In this document: positions 37,006 through 46,457 of the stretch, one piece after another
Layout: each line of letters begins with the position of its first letter
Position numbering within the stretch: position 1 is the first letter of the stretch
Source of the DNA: Tolypocladium sp. Sup5 PDA-1
Taxonomy: Eukaryota; Ascomycota; Sordariomycetes; Hypocreales; Ophiocordycipitaceae
Reading direction: 5' to 3'
DNA: 64,000 bases
Assembly: GCA_000750105.3 (NCBI GenBank)
Contig: JPHH03000043.1
Span: 186,001-250,000 of the forward strand
Program-made: the position numbers and the translations under genes
The notes under the pieces: model-generated
Databases searched by the model: none
Told to the model about the DNA's origin: nothing
Seen by the model: the letters and a program-made list of their open reading frames with translations, nothing else

Positions 37006-37395
37006 CTTCAACCTGCGCCTTGCACCTTGCATCTTGATTGGCTGCAGAGAAGAACCCACCTGGAGGGGTTCTTTGCGAAGTACGGAACGGGTCTAGTTTA
37101 ATCCGCTGAGGGGCTTCGCAGACGGAAACCGCGTATGTCAAGACGCCGTTCGTAAGTATGTGAAGGTATTCACAAACAGAATCATGGCTGGAGAGCTTCT
37201 CTTTCAACGAACATGCTTACGCTATTTTGCCTGGTCTCATGCAATCGTGGGTTATATTGGGGTCTAAGAGGTTATGTGACTGGACTCGGCGGTAGAGAAA
37301 TGGCTTTGCAGCCATGTCCCGTCCCCTACCGCTTTTGGTCTTCGCATGTCACCTTCCCCATTCATATGTTTGTTTCGCCTTCACCAATCCTGATG
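37006..37395. other. Intergenic DNA before the direct repeat, no supported gene
   Basis: Unique sequence with no recognisable ORF product, RNA or element. It forms the distal upstream region of the Zn2Cys6 regulator. Confidence 0.4.
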
Positions 37396-37550
37396 TTGCT
37401 TCCTGCAGTTGGTTCGAGATATTCGGGGCGCAGATGCTTGCTGCGGTTGGTGATGGGGTTGTCAGGCCCCTGGCGCCAATCAAGGGTGCCACACAAGCAA
37501 CAGAGGCTTGGCGATATTTGGCATGGCACACTGTAGCTGTCGCCTACAAA
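37396..37550 (+). repeat. Direct repeat copy A upstream of the regulator
   Basis: About 155 bases starting TTGCTTCCTGCAGTTGGTTC and ending GTCGCCTACAAA are repeated at 37,719-37,865 in the same orientation. Similarity runs the full length, with substitutions and small indels in the centre. It is not an LTR pair that I can recognise, and no target duplication is seen. Confidence 0.8.
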
Positions 37551-37718
37551 TCACAATGTTCAACAGAGCCGCAATCTATTACGTCTTCTTTGCTACTACT
37601 AATTACGTAGTTTAAGTTATTCTACTCGTGATATCTCTCTTACGCAGTATCTTTTGCCTTACTTGCTACGTAGTGGTTCTAACTGCAGTCGCTTACGCAA
37701 TCGATCCTCGGGCAGCAG

Positions 37719-37865
37719 TTGCTTCCTGCAGTTGGTTCGAGATATTCGGGGCGCGGGTGCTTGCTGCGGTTGGTGCGGTGTTGTCGGATCTTGGACCCCC
37801 AGTCAGGGTGCCGCGCGACCTACGGGGCCTTGGGGGTATTTGGCATGGTAGCCGTCGCCTGCAAA
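37719..37865 (+). repeat. Direct repeat copy B upstream of the regulator
   Basis: The second copy of the 37,396-37,550 unit, ending GTCGCCTGCAAA, 166 bases upstream of the regulator's start codon. It contains more CpG than copy A; copy A carries CA/TG where copy B has CG at several positions. Confidence 0.8.
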
Positions 37866-38031
37866 CTCCGCCCCTCCTCGTCTTGAGAAATTCAAACCTA
37901 CAGCAGGAGACTTTCTCGTCTTTCGTAACGATTTATCCCATCTTCATCGTCGCCTTGTATCTGTCAACTACTATGCATGCCGTGACCAACATCAACTCTG
38001 CCGTACGCGAAAGCCAGGACGAGAGAGAGAC

Positions 38032-39436
38032 ATGGACGGTGCGTCTATAACAGATGCGTCGCAGCAGCACGACGGCCCGTCTATAACGGGTGCGTCTCAG
38101 CAGCACGACGGCCACTGGACGTCCATCCAGGTTCCCCGACAGGTCTCTGGTCGGAGTCTGCGGAAATCATGTGATCGCTGCCACCAGCAGAAGCTCCGAT
38201 GCGTCGGGAACAAAACGTCACGACAAGCCTGCGCGCGATGCCAACACGTCGGTGCCGAATGCGTCTATAACGCACGGTCCAGCAAGCAGGCCAACAATAA
38301 CAAGGGCAGCAGAAACCAGAACAGTGCTCCGACCGAGCCTGTGACGCCGGTCCTGAACCACCACCAACCCGACAACTTTGGAGCTTTCCACCCCGATCAG
38401 CTGCAGCTGGACAGCTTCTTCCCGTCTGGTTGGGATGCCATAAACAGCCCATCTCTGACTGATCCCGCCCTGGCGACATATACGCACAGTGGCCATGCTT
38501 CGACACTCTCGACGACGAGCACAGGCCCCGTCTTCAACACGTCCGAGTCGGGGATCGACGACAATAATTTCATCCCGGCGCCAGAGGTGTGCAGGTCCGG
38601 CGGCGACCTGTCCGCTCAACTCGCGAGCGTATGCCAGACACTAGAAACCCTCCTTAAAACGGTGACAAGTGAGCGCACTGGCCATGCCGAACAATGTAAA
38701 TAAGCACATGCCAACCCCCCCCCCCCCCCACCCTTCCCAGTGTGAGAATTATGAAACGCTGACTGCGACATGCGTAGATCCTGTCGGAGAGGTGTTCAGT
38801 GCCTTTGAAGGCTTTGTGAGGGCCATGGTGCTCACCCGGGGAAAAGCTCGGACCCCATCCCGAGACGCCCACCCGTCCTTCGCCAAGTACCTGGACAGCA
38901 AGCAGGCGTCCATGGCAGCGCAATGCTACATGCTCTGCATGAGATTGGTGGTCTCTCTCTCGGAGAAAATGCTGCAGAACCTCTTAGCATCGCCCATGCC
39001 TGCGCAACGCACATCCTTTAGTTTGAGCACGCCCGACTCGACTCCATTCAACGCCAGCGCGCTGGGCATCCTGGACGTGAACTTCTCCCTAGGTAACCAG
39101 AACATGATCGAGGGCGTCGGCCTGGAAGATCTGTATGTCGGCCCCACGGACTCGTACGAGCAGGCCGTCGACTCCACCGTCAGCATACTCCGCGTCGGCG
39201 CCAGACTCATCGGCAGAATGGAGCAGTTGCTGGAGATCCCTCCCGACATGGCCGGGGGCACGACGTCGTCGGGAGAACAGCCGAGCACCGAGCATCAGCG
39301 AAGGAAGCTGTCGCTGCCGGCACGCCTCGTCGCGACGACGTGGGAACACGAGACGAGTATCGATAACAAATGCCCCGTAACGTGTTTCAAGCGCTATCGC
39401 GCCGCTATCTTGGGTCTTGCCCAAGGCCACGTGTGA
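38032..39436 (+). CDS. Zn2Cys6 transcription factor, AflR-like
   Basis: Two exons, 38,032-38,661 and 38,741-39,436, encode 441 aa. The 79-bp intron has a weak GTGACA donor, a C15 tract and a TTCCCAG acceptor; its length corrects the frame between the two ORFs. The Zn2Cys6 cluster has cysteines at 47, 50, 57, 67, 70 and 77 (CX2CX6CX9CX2CX6C) with the 'CDRCHQQKLRC' lead typical of AflR-type regulators of polyketide clusters. The body is Ser/Thr/Gln rich. The C-terminal half ('MLCMRLVVSLSEKMLQ', 'LVATTWEHE') resembles AflR-family C-termini. The N-terminus carries a 14-15-residue duplication ('SITxASQQHDG' twice). It is the only DNA-binding regulator in the window and the likely controller of the cluster starting 5.5 kb downstream, although other genes intervene. 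Confidence 0.85.
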
Positions 39437-40142
39437 GAGAGGCTTCCTATATACCATAGAATAGAAGTGGGTTATTAGCTTGTGTAGCCGCAACGGGCAA
39501 TCGCTTTTGCGATATCCTACTAGCTATGTTGTTGTTGAACGTATACTTTGAGTATGCTTGCTCCGAACGCGGGCCGAAACTAGTCTCAGTGCTCAGACCT
39601 CCCTGGCTTCAACAGTTCGTTCCCCAAGTCACTTTTTTTGACCAACAATTCTAACCAATCACAACACCACAAAATCAAATCTCCGCCAGGAAGGTCTGAG
39701 CCCACCTGTGCAGAATCCAACGTGGCCCAATTTTGGCCCTGGCAAAGAAAGAGCAGTACCATCTCTAGAAAAACCCTCGCTGAAAAGCAGTAAAACGGAA
39801 CAAAAGGCACGTGAGGAAGCGAGGGAACATCTTAGTACACCAAGATTATATGAACGAAGTGAATGTATCTGAGCGGCCGAGATTAGGGTAGTCGCGTTAT
39901 CCGATGGCTTGAGTTTTGCGCTTAGCCAATGCCTTGAAACAGAAACCACAACCAGGTTATCTATTCAGAGCAAAGGGGAGGAAAGGCACCCGGACAGAGT
40001 TGTATCAAGAAGTTTGCACAGTGAATCACGGTTGCTCTGGTGCATTTATTCCACCCCTTTATCTTACACCAATTGATATACATGGTATACGTACAGCCTC
40101 AACCGCTGAATTCAATTCTCCCTCCTCCCATCTCAAACCCCT
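39437..40142. other. Intergenic region, no supported gene
   Basis: About 700 bases between the regulator stop and the end of the minus-strand TPR-like relic. The minus-strand ORF at 39,586-39,949 and the plus-strand ORF starting at 39,916 show no recognisable motif; the latter is mainly antisense to the relic. Confidence 0.4.
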
Positions 40143-40845
40143 CTACTCTTCGTCCTCCTGTTCATCCTTCTTCGTGCCACGTCTCCCCTTAGATCTCCTC
40201 TCCCGCTCAATCTCCTGCAGCAACTGGAAAGCCTCCAGCTGCGCCGCGTCCATCACACCATCCATGTCCACGGGGGCAGCATCGGGCTTCTTCTCCGACA
40301 GCTCGGCTGCCCACAAAATCCCCGTCTCCCCGCATAACTCGGCCAACGCAGAGTATGTGCTCCCAGAGCAGGGACGATTCCTCGTGGCGTACCCAACTTC
40401 GGACTCTTCGCATCTCTTCGTGTGCATTCTCAAACATAAGATGGTAGGCATAGTTGTTCGCCTGTGAAAGGTAAAGCCGAGCAAGGTCTTCTTCCGCCAC
40501 GGTGTCGATCACTGAACTCGCCATCGAAAAGAAAGATCGGATGATTCCCTCCGATCCTTTGATATCGCCTTTGAGACGTAGTAATACACTGCATCGGTAG
40601 GTGACCTTGGCTTGAAGTTGATAGTCATTCCTATCGACCAGCTTATTAGCTAGTTCGGCGGCCTTCTGCTTGTCGCTGAGCAACAATGAGGCATCGTGGG
40701 ATGCCTCCAGGAGATGCTGAGAAAGGCGGTGCCGATTCCATACACAGGTTCTGTTGCGAGGTAAGTAATCACTCGCATGGCGTAAAGGGGATACATACGA
40801 GGGCTGGTCGGCAGGAAGTATTGTGACTATAAAACGCCAGTCCAA
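40143..40845 (-). pseudogene. Truncated TPR-like fungal protein with frame change
   Basis: Minus-strand reading gives 'AQDAALLLSD'-like 'ASHDASLLLSDKQKAAELANKL', 'AKVTYRCSVLLRLKGDIKGSE', 'DLARLYLSQANNYAYHLMFENAHEE' and 'LLWEHILCVGRVMRGDG'. These are the helical-repeat C-terminal region of a large fungal family often found in NB-ARC or kinase-like multidomain proteins. A 48-bp intron (GTATGT donor, CAACAG acceptor) at 40,751-40,798 fits upstream. No ATG or upstream domain is found. After the 'MRGDGDF' block the family frame ends at 40,207, whereas the neighbouring frame runs on to a coherent acidic/basic C-terminus 'RRGTKKDEQEDEE' at 40,143. I infer truncation plus a one-base shift. Confidence 0.5.
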
Positions 40846-41479
40846 AAGTCCAAGTCCTAGTCCGTCGGATGGAACCCGTGAAAGCGGTCCCCCTTTGTCG
40901 TACGGGAATGGCTTTGTCTTCCCAGGAGCAGGAGCCGGCGTCGGCGTCGGCGTTCCTAGCTGCTTGGGATGACTGAGTTAGACCTGTCTAACAGGAGCAA
41001 GCCATGTGTGCGCGAGCATGGGTCACGAATAGATGCATAATAAATCGTACGCGTGATGGATCGGTAGGGTGTAAGCCGTGTGTTGCTGTCGAGCAGGCCG
41101 TTTTCTGATTGCTCCAACTCTCTTCACGTGTGGGGCCGCGCCCGGATCCTGGCTCACGGTGAACCTGGCTCGGGGCCAGGAGCCAGGTACCTGGTGCATC
41201 TCCGCGATGTAGAAAGCTGGTAACGAAGACAAACTCCTGGCAAACGGTCACCCTGTGCCACGCGTATCAAATTTTCGCATACCAGCCAATGGCAAAAATG
41301 CCTCATCGCGCCCTTGTTTGCCCATTGCGTGCGCGCGCCGGCTCCTGCGCGTCAGGCGCACTTGGAAGGTGACCAGGTACGACCCCGACGACAACAAGCC
41401 TTTCCATACTTTGCCCAGCTGACGAACGATCTCGAGGGCCAGAAACGCGTAGCCAGACCTACCTAACTCTCCCGACATA
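40846..41479. other. Intergenic region, no supported gene
   Basis: Sequence with overlapping short minus-strand ORFs (40,988-41,251, 41,023-41,232, 41,248-41,478) lacking motifs. Nothing else is recognised. Confidence 0.4.
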
Positions 41480-42067
41480 AAGAGCGGCAGCCCGAGTACG
41501 ATGAAGCTTGGCAGCAGCTTGTGGACTCGGGTGTGTTGCGACAGGGGGAAACTGACGAGACTCTCCGAACTATTGCATCGGCATGCGGCACACAGACAGC
41601 AAAAGACCAGGCGACGGCCGCTGTGGAATACGCCGAAGCGGCAGCCAAGTCGGCTGTAAAAGAGACGGAGAAGGCCAAACGAGGACAGTCTATGCTCACC
41701 GTGTAAGAGAGTAAGCGGAGATTAGCACGAGCCTACTCACAGCTGGTGACCGCAAAACAAGCACTCAAGATGGCCGTGAGACGGTCCGATCTCATTAGAG
41801 AATTCGTCTAAGGGATAAGGCTCTGGATGGAACAGAAGAGGAATGTATACCGCCACAGCCTTCTGAAGACATACAAACACAGAGACCTGGGGTCTCTGAG
41901 GTGAAGAGGCGGAACGAATATGATCCGGAAGCAGTAACCATGGGCAAGATTCCAGGCAACCGTCCAAAGAACCGAACGGTTCCTTTTACGGATATGCCTC
42001 AATTGCCAGCGAGGCCGCCGACGGCTCGTCGCAGCGCTCGACTGGCGGCCCGCCTCCACCACCGCTG
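41480..42067 (+). pseudogene. Decayed hypothetical gene with coiled-coil and basic C-terminus
   Basis: Three plus-strand segments in successive frames look like one former protein. 'EYDEAWQQLVDSGVLRQGETDETL' and an Ala/Glu/Lys-rich helix ('VEYAEAAAKSAVKETEKAK') run to 41,706. 'RLARAYSQLVTAKQALKMAVRRS' runs to about 41,812. A third segment, 41,860-42,067, reads 'RRNEYDPEAV', 'GNRPKNRTVPF' and ends 'RRSARLAARLHHR' with a TGA. The pieces need frameshifts or a missing segment to join. Similar coiled-coil proteins with a basic tail are common, unnamed and multicopy in Pezizomycotina. No function is assigned. Confidence 0.45.
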
Positions 42068-42698
42068 AGCAACTAAGCTCTCAAGAACCCCAACGCCACA
42101 ATATTGCACACGTACACAAACTTACTTGATCGGAGGATTCATAGGGCCGAGGCCGAAAGGAAGAAGGGTCACTACAGAAAGCGTTGGGCTTCGAATTTGA
42201 AAATGAATACGGGATCAGGCGAATCACCGGGGGAGGTCTTTAACTCTATTGCTTCCTCGAACAATCATATTTTCACTGCGTGCCTGTAGCAATATCCCCG
42301 CTACAACTGCCGTGCACATGTTTAATCATACAGCAAATCCGAGCTTCAATTCAATTCCATCATTTAGCCTTGTGGCTCAAAGTTGTGTCAAATCTTCGCG
42401 GGTATCAACCCCTAGCCAAAATCCCCTAGAGCAAGCTCTCTCCAAGAGCGCACCGCACCAGGGAGCAGCCAGCCCTAACCGTCTCCTGTGCGCCCATAGA
42501 CTCCGGCTCGGCCAGGCTGGGGTTGACCTCGACCAAATCAACAGCAACCAAGCTACCAGTCTCATGGACACACTCGCAGATATAGTCACCCTCTCGAAGC
42601 GTCAATCCTCCGCGCACTGGGGTACCGGTGGAAGGTGCCCACATGGGGTCCAAAGCGTCCACGTATGGATTGAATACCAAAGCCTAACCGTCGAATTG
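42068..42698. other. Intergenic region, no supported gene
   Basis: Overlapping ORFs on both strands (42,104-42,289, 42,249-42,761, 42,426-42,680) show no motif. The main identifiable item nearby is the tRNA-like sequence that follows. Confidence 0.4.
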
Positions 42699-42799
42699 GA
42701 CAGATGGCCGAGCGGTCTATGGCGCTACGTTCAGGTTTCGCTTTGTGAATCCGACTCGTAGTCTCGAAAGGGGCGTGGGTTGGAATCCCACTCTGTTCA
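42699..42799 (+). tRNA. tRNA-Leu(CAG) with intron, or a recent tRNA pseudogene
   Basis: The D-arm box ATGGCCGAGCGGTCTATGGC is a standard A-box of leucine tRNAs. The anticodon stem CTACG (42,726-42,730) pairs with CGTAG downstream. The loop starts TTCAGG, giving anticodon CAG (codon CUG), with about 20 extra bases forming an intron just 3' of the anticodon, the normal site. A long variable arm and a T-arm GTGGG...CCCAC follow, then TTTTT as an RNA polymerase III terminator at about 42,801. Oddities are TTGGAAT instead of TTCGAAT in the T loop (B-box), one base missing near the D arm and an extra T before the 3' end. These raise doubt about function. Confidence 0.5.
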
Positions 42800-42805
42800 A
42801 TTTTT

Positions 42806-43192
42806 GGTCTCTGCTCGAGGCCTCGGAGCAATACCTCACAATCGTCACAGATCTAATCCGGCCTCATCGACAGAGCTCCTCCCCTTCGTTTGGGCCAGTG
42901 TGAAGTGGTGAGCCCCCTCCTGTCGAGCGTGCGAAGCTCTTCTTCCGTTCTGCTTTCCCACAGCTGCTCCGGGAAGTCAACACCGTCCCAATGGCATTGG
43001 AGAAACTGGCTCCCGATTTTGCATAGTTTCTGAATATGATCCTACTTATCGAGTGAGACACCGAACACGTCGATATCGTCCCAGCATGTCTTCCAGCGGA
43101 CTGGCGACGTGCTCATTAAACACTTCCTTGGAAGAAATTTATCAGCAACTGGTGTACGACCCGTTTGGTCTTCACCCCATTCTCATCAACGT
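42806..43192. other. Intergenic region 3' of the carrier gene
   Basis: It contains the 3' flank of the tRNA-like locus and the 3' untranslated region of the minus-strand phosphate carrier. Nothing else is recognised. Confidence 0.4.
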
Positions 43193-44320
43193 TTATTTGG
43201 CGATTTCCACACCATTCGTAGCACCTGTGATGACGAGGTTAGCAGTCTGATATTGCTGCGGGCATATACGGGGACAAGTCATAAACATACCGAGAGCTTT
43301 CTTGATGTCGCCGTATATCGCGAACTGCCCGGCAGTCAACCCGCCCACCATGAAGAGACGCGTGGGGAGACCGGCAAAGGAACCGCGTACGCCAAGCTCG
43401 CGGGCAATCTTGGCGAGACGGGAGACGGTGCTCTCACCGGGCAGTCCCTTGGTCTTGTTGATCTTGGAAAGCATCGTATCGGCCGGCTGCGACACGATGG
43501 CGGCAGCAAAGCCAGCGATTAGGCCAGAACCCAGGTTAATACCAGTCAAGGCACTACCGGAGAGTTTAGACTTGTCAAATTGAGCGAGGATGTTCTCGGC
43601 AACCTTCTCGTATACGACGAACTTCGTAACCGTGTATGGGACCCTGTATGATGCACGAAGGTTAGCCAACAGATCTTTAACAAATGTGGGCTGGGACCGG
43701 GAAGAACATACTGTTTAAACAAGATCGGTCCGAAGCCGGCGTAGAAGGCGCCGACTCCCTCGGTAGTCAGGATCTTGGTGAAGCCATCGACTAGACCCTT
43801 GGCGTAGCCGGGAGCAGAGACGAGACGGATACGGGTAGCCTCCAAGGGGCAAAGGGCGACGGAAGCGAAGAACTCGGCCGAAGCAGCGGACACGGAGTAC
43901 ACGGCGGTACGGTTCTGACGGGCCTTCTCGATGCCAATGAGGTCGATGGACTGCTTCTTGAAGAACTCGTAACCACCGAACTTGAAGGCGCCCTGGACAA
44001 AGTAGCCTGTGAACGTAGGACCGAAGCCCGTAGCTAGCGCGCCGATTCCTTCATTCTTGATGACCTGGCGGAAGCCGCCGATCATGCCACGATTGTACGT
44101 CGCAGGGTCGAGTTGGATCCTGGTTTTGATTCTATATTGGGGCTATTAGCAAGTAGTCGAGAAGGAGGGCAGTAGGGAAGACGTACACATCGACGGGTGT
44201 GAAGGCGCCGTGCGTGACGGAGCAGCCGAGGGCTCCGGCCAGGGCGAAGCGGGCGTAGAGGTCCAGGCCCTCGGGCTTCTTCTGGATGACCTCCTTAACG
44301 GATGTGGCAGGGGCGGCCAT
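43193..44320 (-). CDS. Mitochondrial phosphate carrier
   Basis: Four exons (44,187-44,320, 43,712-44,131, 43,291-43,643, 43,193-43,224) give 312 aa, the normal length for fungal mitochondrial phosphate carriers (Mir1/PiC). Introns of 55, 68 and 66 bp have GTACGT, GTATGT and GTATGT donors; junctions restore 'PVDVIKTRIQLDP', 'LFKQVPYTVTKF' and 'ALGATNGVEIAK'. Three carrier repeats carry their signatures: PVDVIK in repeat 1, PLEATR in repeat 2 and PADTML in repeat 3. The protein imports inorganic phosphate with a proton into the mitochondrial matrix for ATP synthesis. It is intact and shows no RIP, so it probably marks the edge of conserved chromosome next to the cluster. Involvement in the cluster product is unlikely. 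Confidence 0.92.
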
Positions 44321-44993
44321 TATGAGATGCGTGACGGGTTATGATTAAGAGACAGGAAAAAACAAGAGGAACAAGGCAAGGCAAGGCAACGCTACCGGGG
44401 AAACGAGGACAACGACACTGCGCCGAATGGGGAGTGTGGTGGGAAGGACTGGCGGAAGCAGTTGAGGATTGGGTTGCGTTGTTTGGCTTCCAGGTTGTTG
44501 TTTGGCAATCGAGGCAGATTTCTGAAGTGGTTAGCTCTTGCACGATCTGATTGGCCAAGAAACGGTTCGCTGCCAGCCCGGTGCTCGCTTTCGGGTGATT
44601 TAGGGACCGACCTCTTTTGGGTGAGCTAAGAGCCCCGTTATCGTCGGCCCGTTGGAGCTAGGTGGAGACTAATGAGACGGCCAATTTTATGGATACTTCA
44701 CTCCGTACGTCAACAAGTGGAAGCACTACGGGACAACGTTAACTTTTAGCCTGGCACGCCATCGTGGAAGGCTGCACCGCACGCCCGCAATGACCCATTG
44801 TCATGATTATTGATTCAAGGACCCGCAGTCGACCAGACCAGAATTATGCGCAGTTCCCTCGGAGGGAGGAAACGAGTCGCTAAATGAGTCTATGTGCCTG
44901 TCTACCTATGCTACCCGTCTGCATAGGTAGGATTCCAAGTCCATGCCACGATGGAAGAACTACAATGCGCAGTATGATGACAGCTAATGCGGG
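44321..44993. other. Promoter of the phosphate carrier and 3' flank of acyltransferase 1
   Basis: Nearly 700 bases with no supported gene. It holds the upstream region of the minus-strand carrier and, at its right end, the region downstream of the acyltransferase stop codon. I saw no copy of the TTCGGC cluster motif here. Confidence 0.45.
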
Positions 44994-46457
44994 CTAGGGT
45001 TGGAGATAGTAGTCCTTGACATACTGAGCAAATTCCGCATCCTGCATCAACATCTCGTGCACCTTCTCGTCAACAGCAATGCCAGCCTCCAATATCTCAT
45101 CGCCGTCATTGTCTGTCCTACCGGGCATAGGGAACAAGAACGGTATCGGCGAGACGGGCGGGCGTGTGCAGGTCGCCGGCCCAAATCCAATGTCCCATGT
45201 GTGGTAGTCGAGACAAGCCCAACTCGTGACGGCAGCGTCCATCTTGCGCGGCGGACTAGTCATCCACGTTCGCGTCGCCGGCTCCTCAATGCTGCTGAGC
45301 CAAGCCTTGGCGTCTTTGACAAAGGTCGCGTCCACATTCTGGATCACGTTTCGCAGCGCCACAGCCGCATCAAGGAGTCCTTCTGAAGACTTGAGCGTCG
45401 CAATGGGGAGCTTTGCGCCATTGAAGAGCGTGCCATTGCCGATGTAGTTCTTCGGAAACTCAGGGTTGTAGTTGGACCGGAAGCTGACGGGAAATAGGGA
45501 CGTAGAGGTCTCGACCCCTTCATCTTGCCCCAAGACGCTTTTGGCACGCACCTGTCCCCACCATAAGATGGCCTGGAAGCAATCGTGGGTCGACACCCGA
45601 GCGAACCTCTTTGCTGCAACTTCGTCTTTCAGAGCGGCGACCTTGTCGCGGGGAAAGCTGCCGATGGCGGTCTTGACCGGCGGTCCCAACACGTTGGACC
45701 AAGGGTTGTTGGGGTCTGCCTTTGTGGAATCCACCATGCAGCCATGAGCCGTCATTCGTCGCTCTAGTTCCGGCACCTCGGACTGAGGAGCCGGCTCGGG
45801 ATTGATGAGGATGGTGCGATCGGTGAACAAGTCAACGCTGGGGAGTCCTCGACAATGCGCGCCCCAAGCGTGGAATATCTTGTTGACACTAGGTCCATCG
45901 GCGACATAATGATGGAAGCAAGCAGTGAGGATCACGCCGCCGTCGATGAAGTTGAGTTGGAAGATACACCCCGGCAACCCGCTCTGGTGGCCCTCGATCG
46001 ACGTCACGGGATTGATCAGACCCTCCGGATACGTGGCGCCTTTGGGAAGCTTCCAAGGTCCAAATCGTTCGCGCTCCAGCTCTGCATAGGATGGAAGATC
46101 GGAGCGGACGGTCGTCGAGCCGGTGACCAGGAAGAGAACTCCATCGTCGTCGCCCATTGTTCTGAGGGTGCCGCGCTTGGACACAGGGTCTACAGCAGCG
46201 GTTGCGGTGAGGCATGGTACTTGGGAGGCGAGGTTTTCCAAGCCCGTCTTGAGCGACGTGACGATATTCCTGCGTGATTCTTCGGACGATTCGGCCAGCT
46301 TGTAGTATATGGTTATTCGCGCGTGTATCTTGGGCATGGCCTGGTCACAGCCAGTGACGGGAAAGTCCCTGGCCCCCCTGACCGCGGGATCAGCCGGCCG
46401 GCAGACATATGTTTCCACGCCCGGCGCGATCTTCTGCTCCCATATTGAATTGGCCAT
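44994..46457 (-). CDS. BAHD-type acyltransferase 1 (transferase family PF02458)
   Basis: A single-exon gene of 487 aa, start ATG 46,455-46,457. The catalytic HXXXDG motif is 'HHYVADG' at residues 182-188, preceded by 'ILTACF'. The structural motif usually written DFGWG appears as 'DIGFG' at 422-426, with Trp replaced by Phe. Length and motif spacing fit fungal members related to trichothecene 3-O-acetyltransferase and similar tailoring enzymes, which transfer acyl groups from CoA to hydroxyls in the cytosol. The P450 gene lies divergently 887 bases away, with a palindromic motif between them, so the two are probably co-regulated. The enzyme likely acylates a hydroxyl of the cluster product; which acyl-CoA it uses cannot be read from sequence. 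Confidence 0.88.
   Translation of the reverse strand: MANSIWEQKIAPGVETYVCRPADPAVRGARDFPVTGCDQAMPKIHARITIYYKLAESSEESRRNIVTSLKTGLENLASQVPCLTATAAVDPVSKRGTLRTMGDDDGVLFLVTGSTTVRSDLPSYAELERERFGPWKLPKGATYPEGLINPVTSIEGHQSGLPGCIFQLNFIDGGVILTACFHHYVADGPSVNKIFHAWGAHCRGLPSVDLFTDRTILINPEPAPQSEVPELERRMTAHGCMVDSTKADPNNPWSNVLGPPVKTAIGSFPRDKVAALKDEVAAKRFARVSTHDCFQAILWWGQVRAKSVLGQDEGVETSTSLFPVSFRSNYNPEFPKNYIGNGTLFNGAKLPIATLKSSEGLLDAAVALRNVIQNVDATFVKDAKAWLSSIEEPATRTWMTSPPRKMDAAVTSWACLDYHTWDIGFGPATCTRPPVSPIPFLFPMPGRTDNDGDEILEAGIAVDEKVHEMLMQDAEFAQYVKDYYLQP

Noticed and set aside
36830..37207. Leu/His- and Gln/Val-rich ORFs on both strands
   Set aside because: Products of the GCACTT hexamer array, which lacks stops in every frame.
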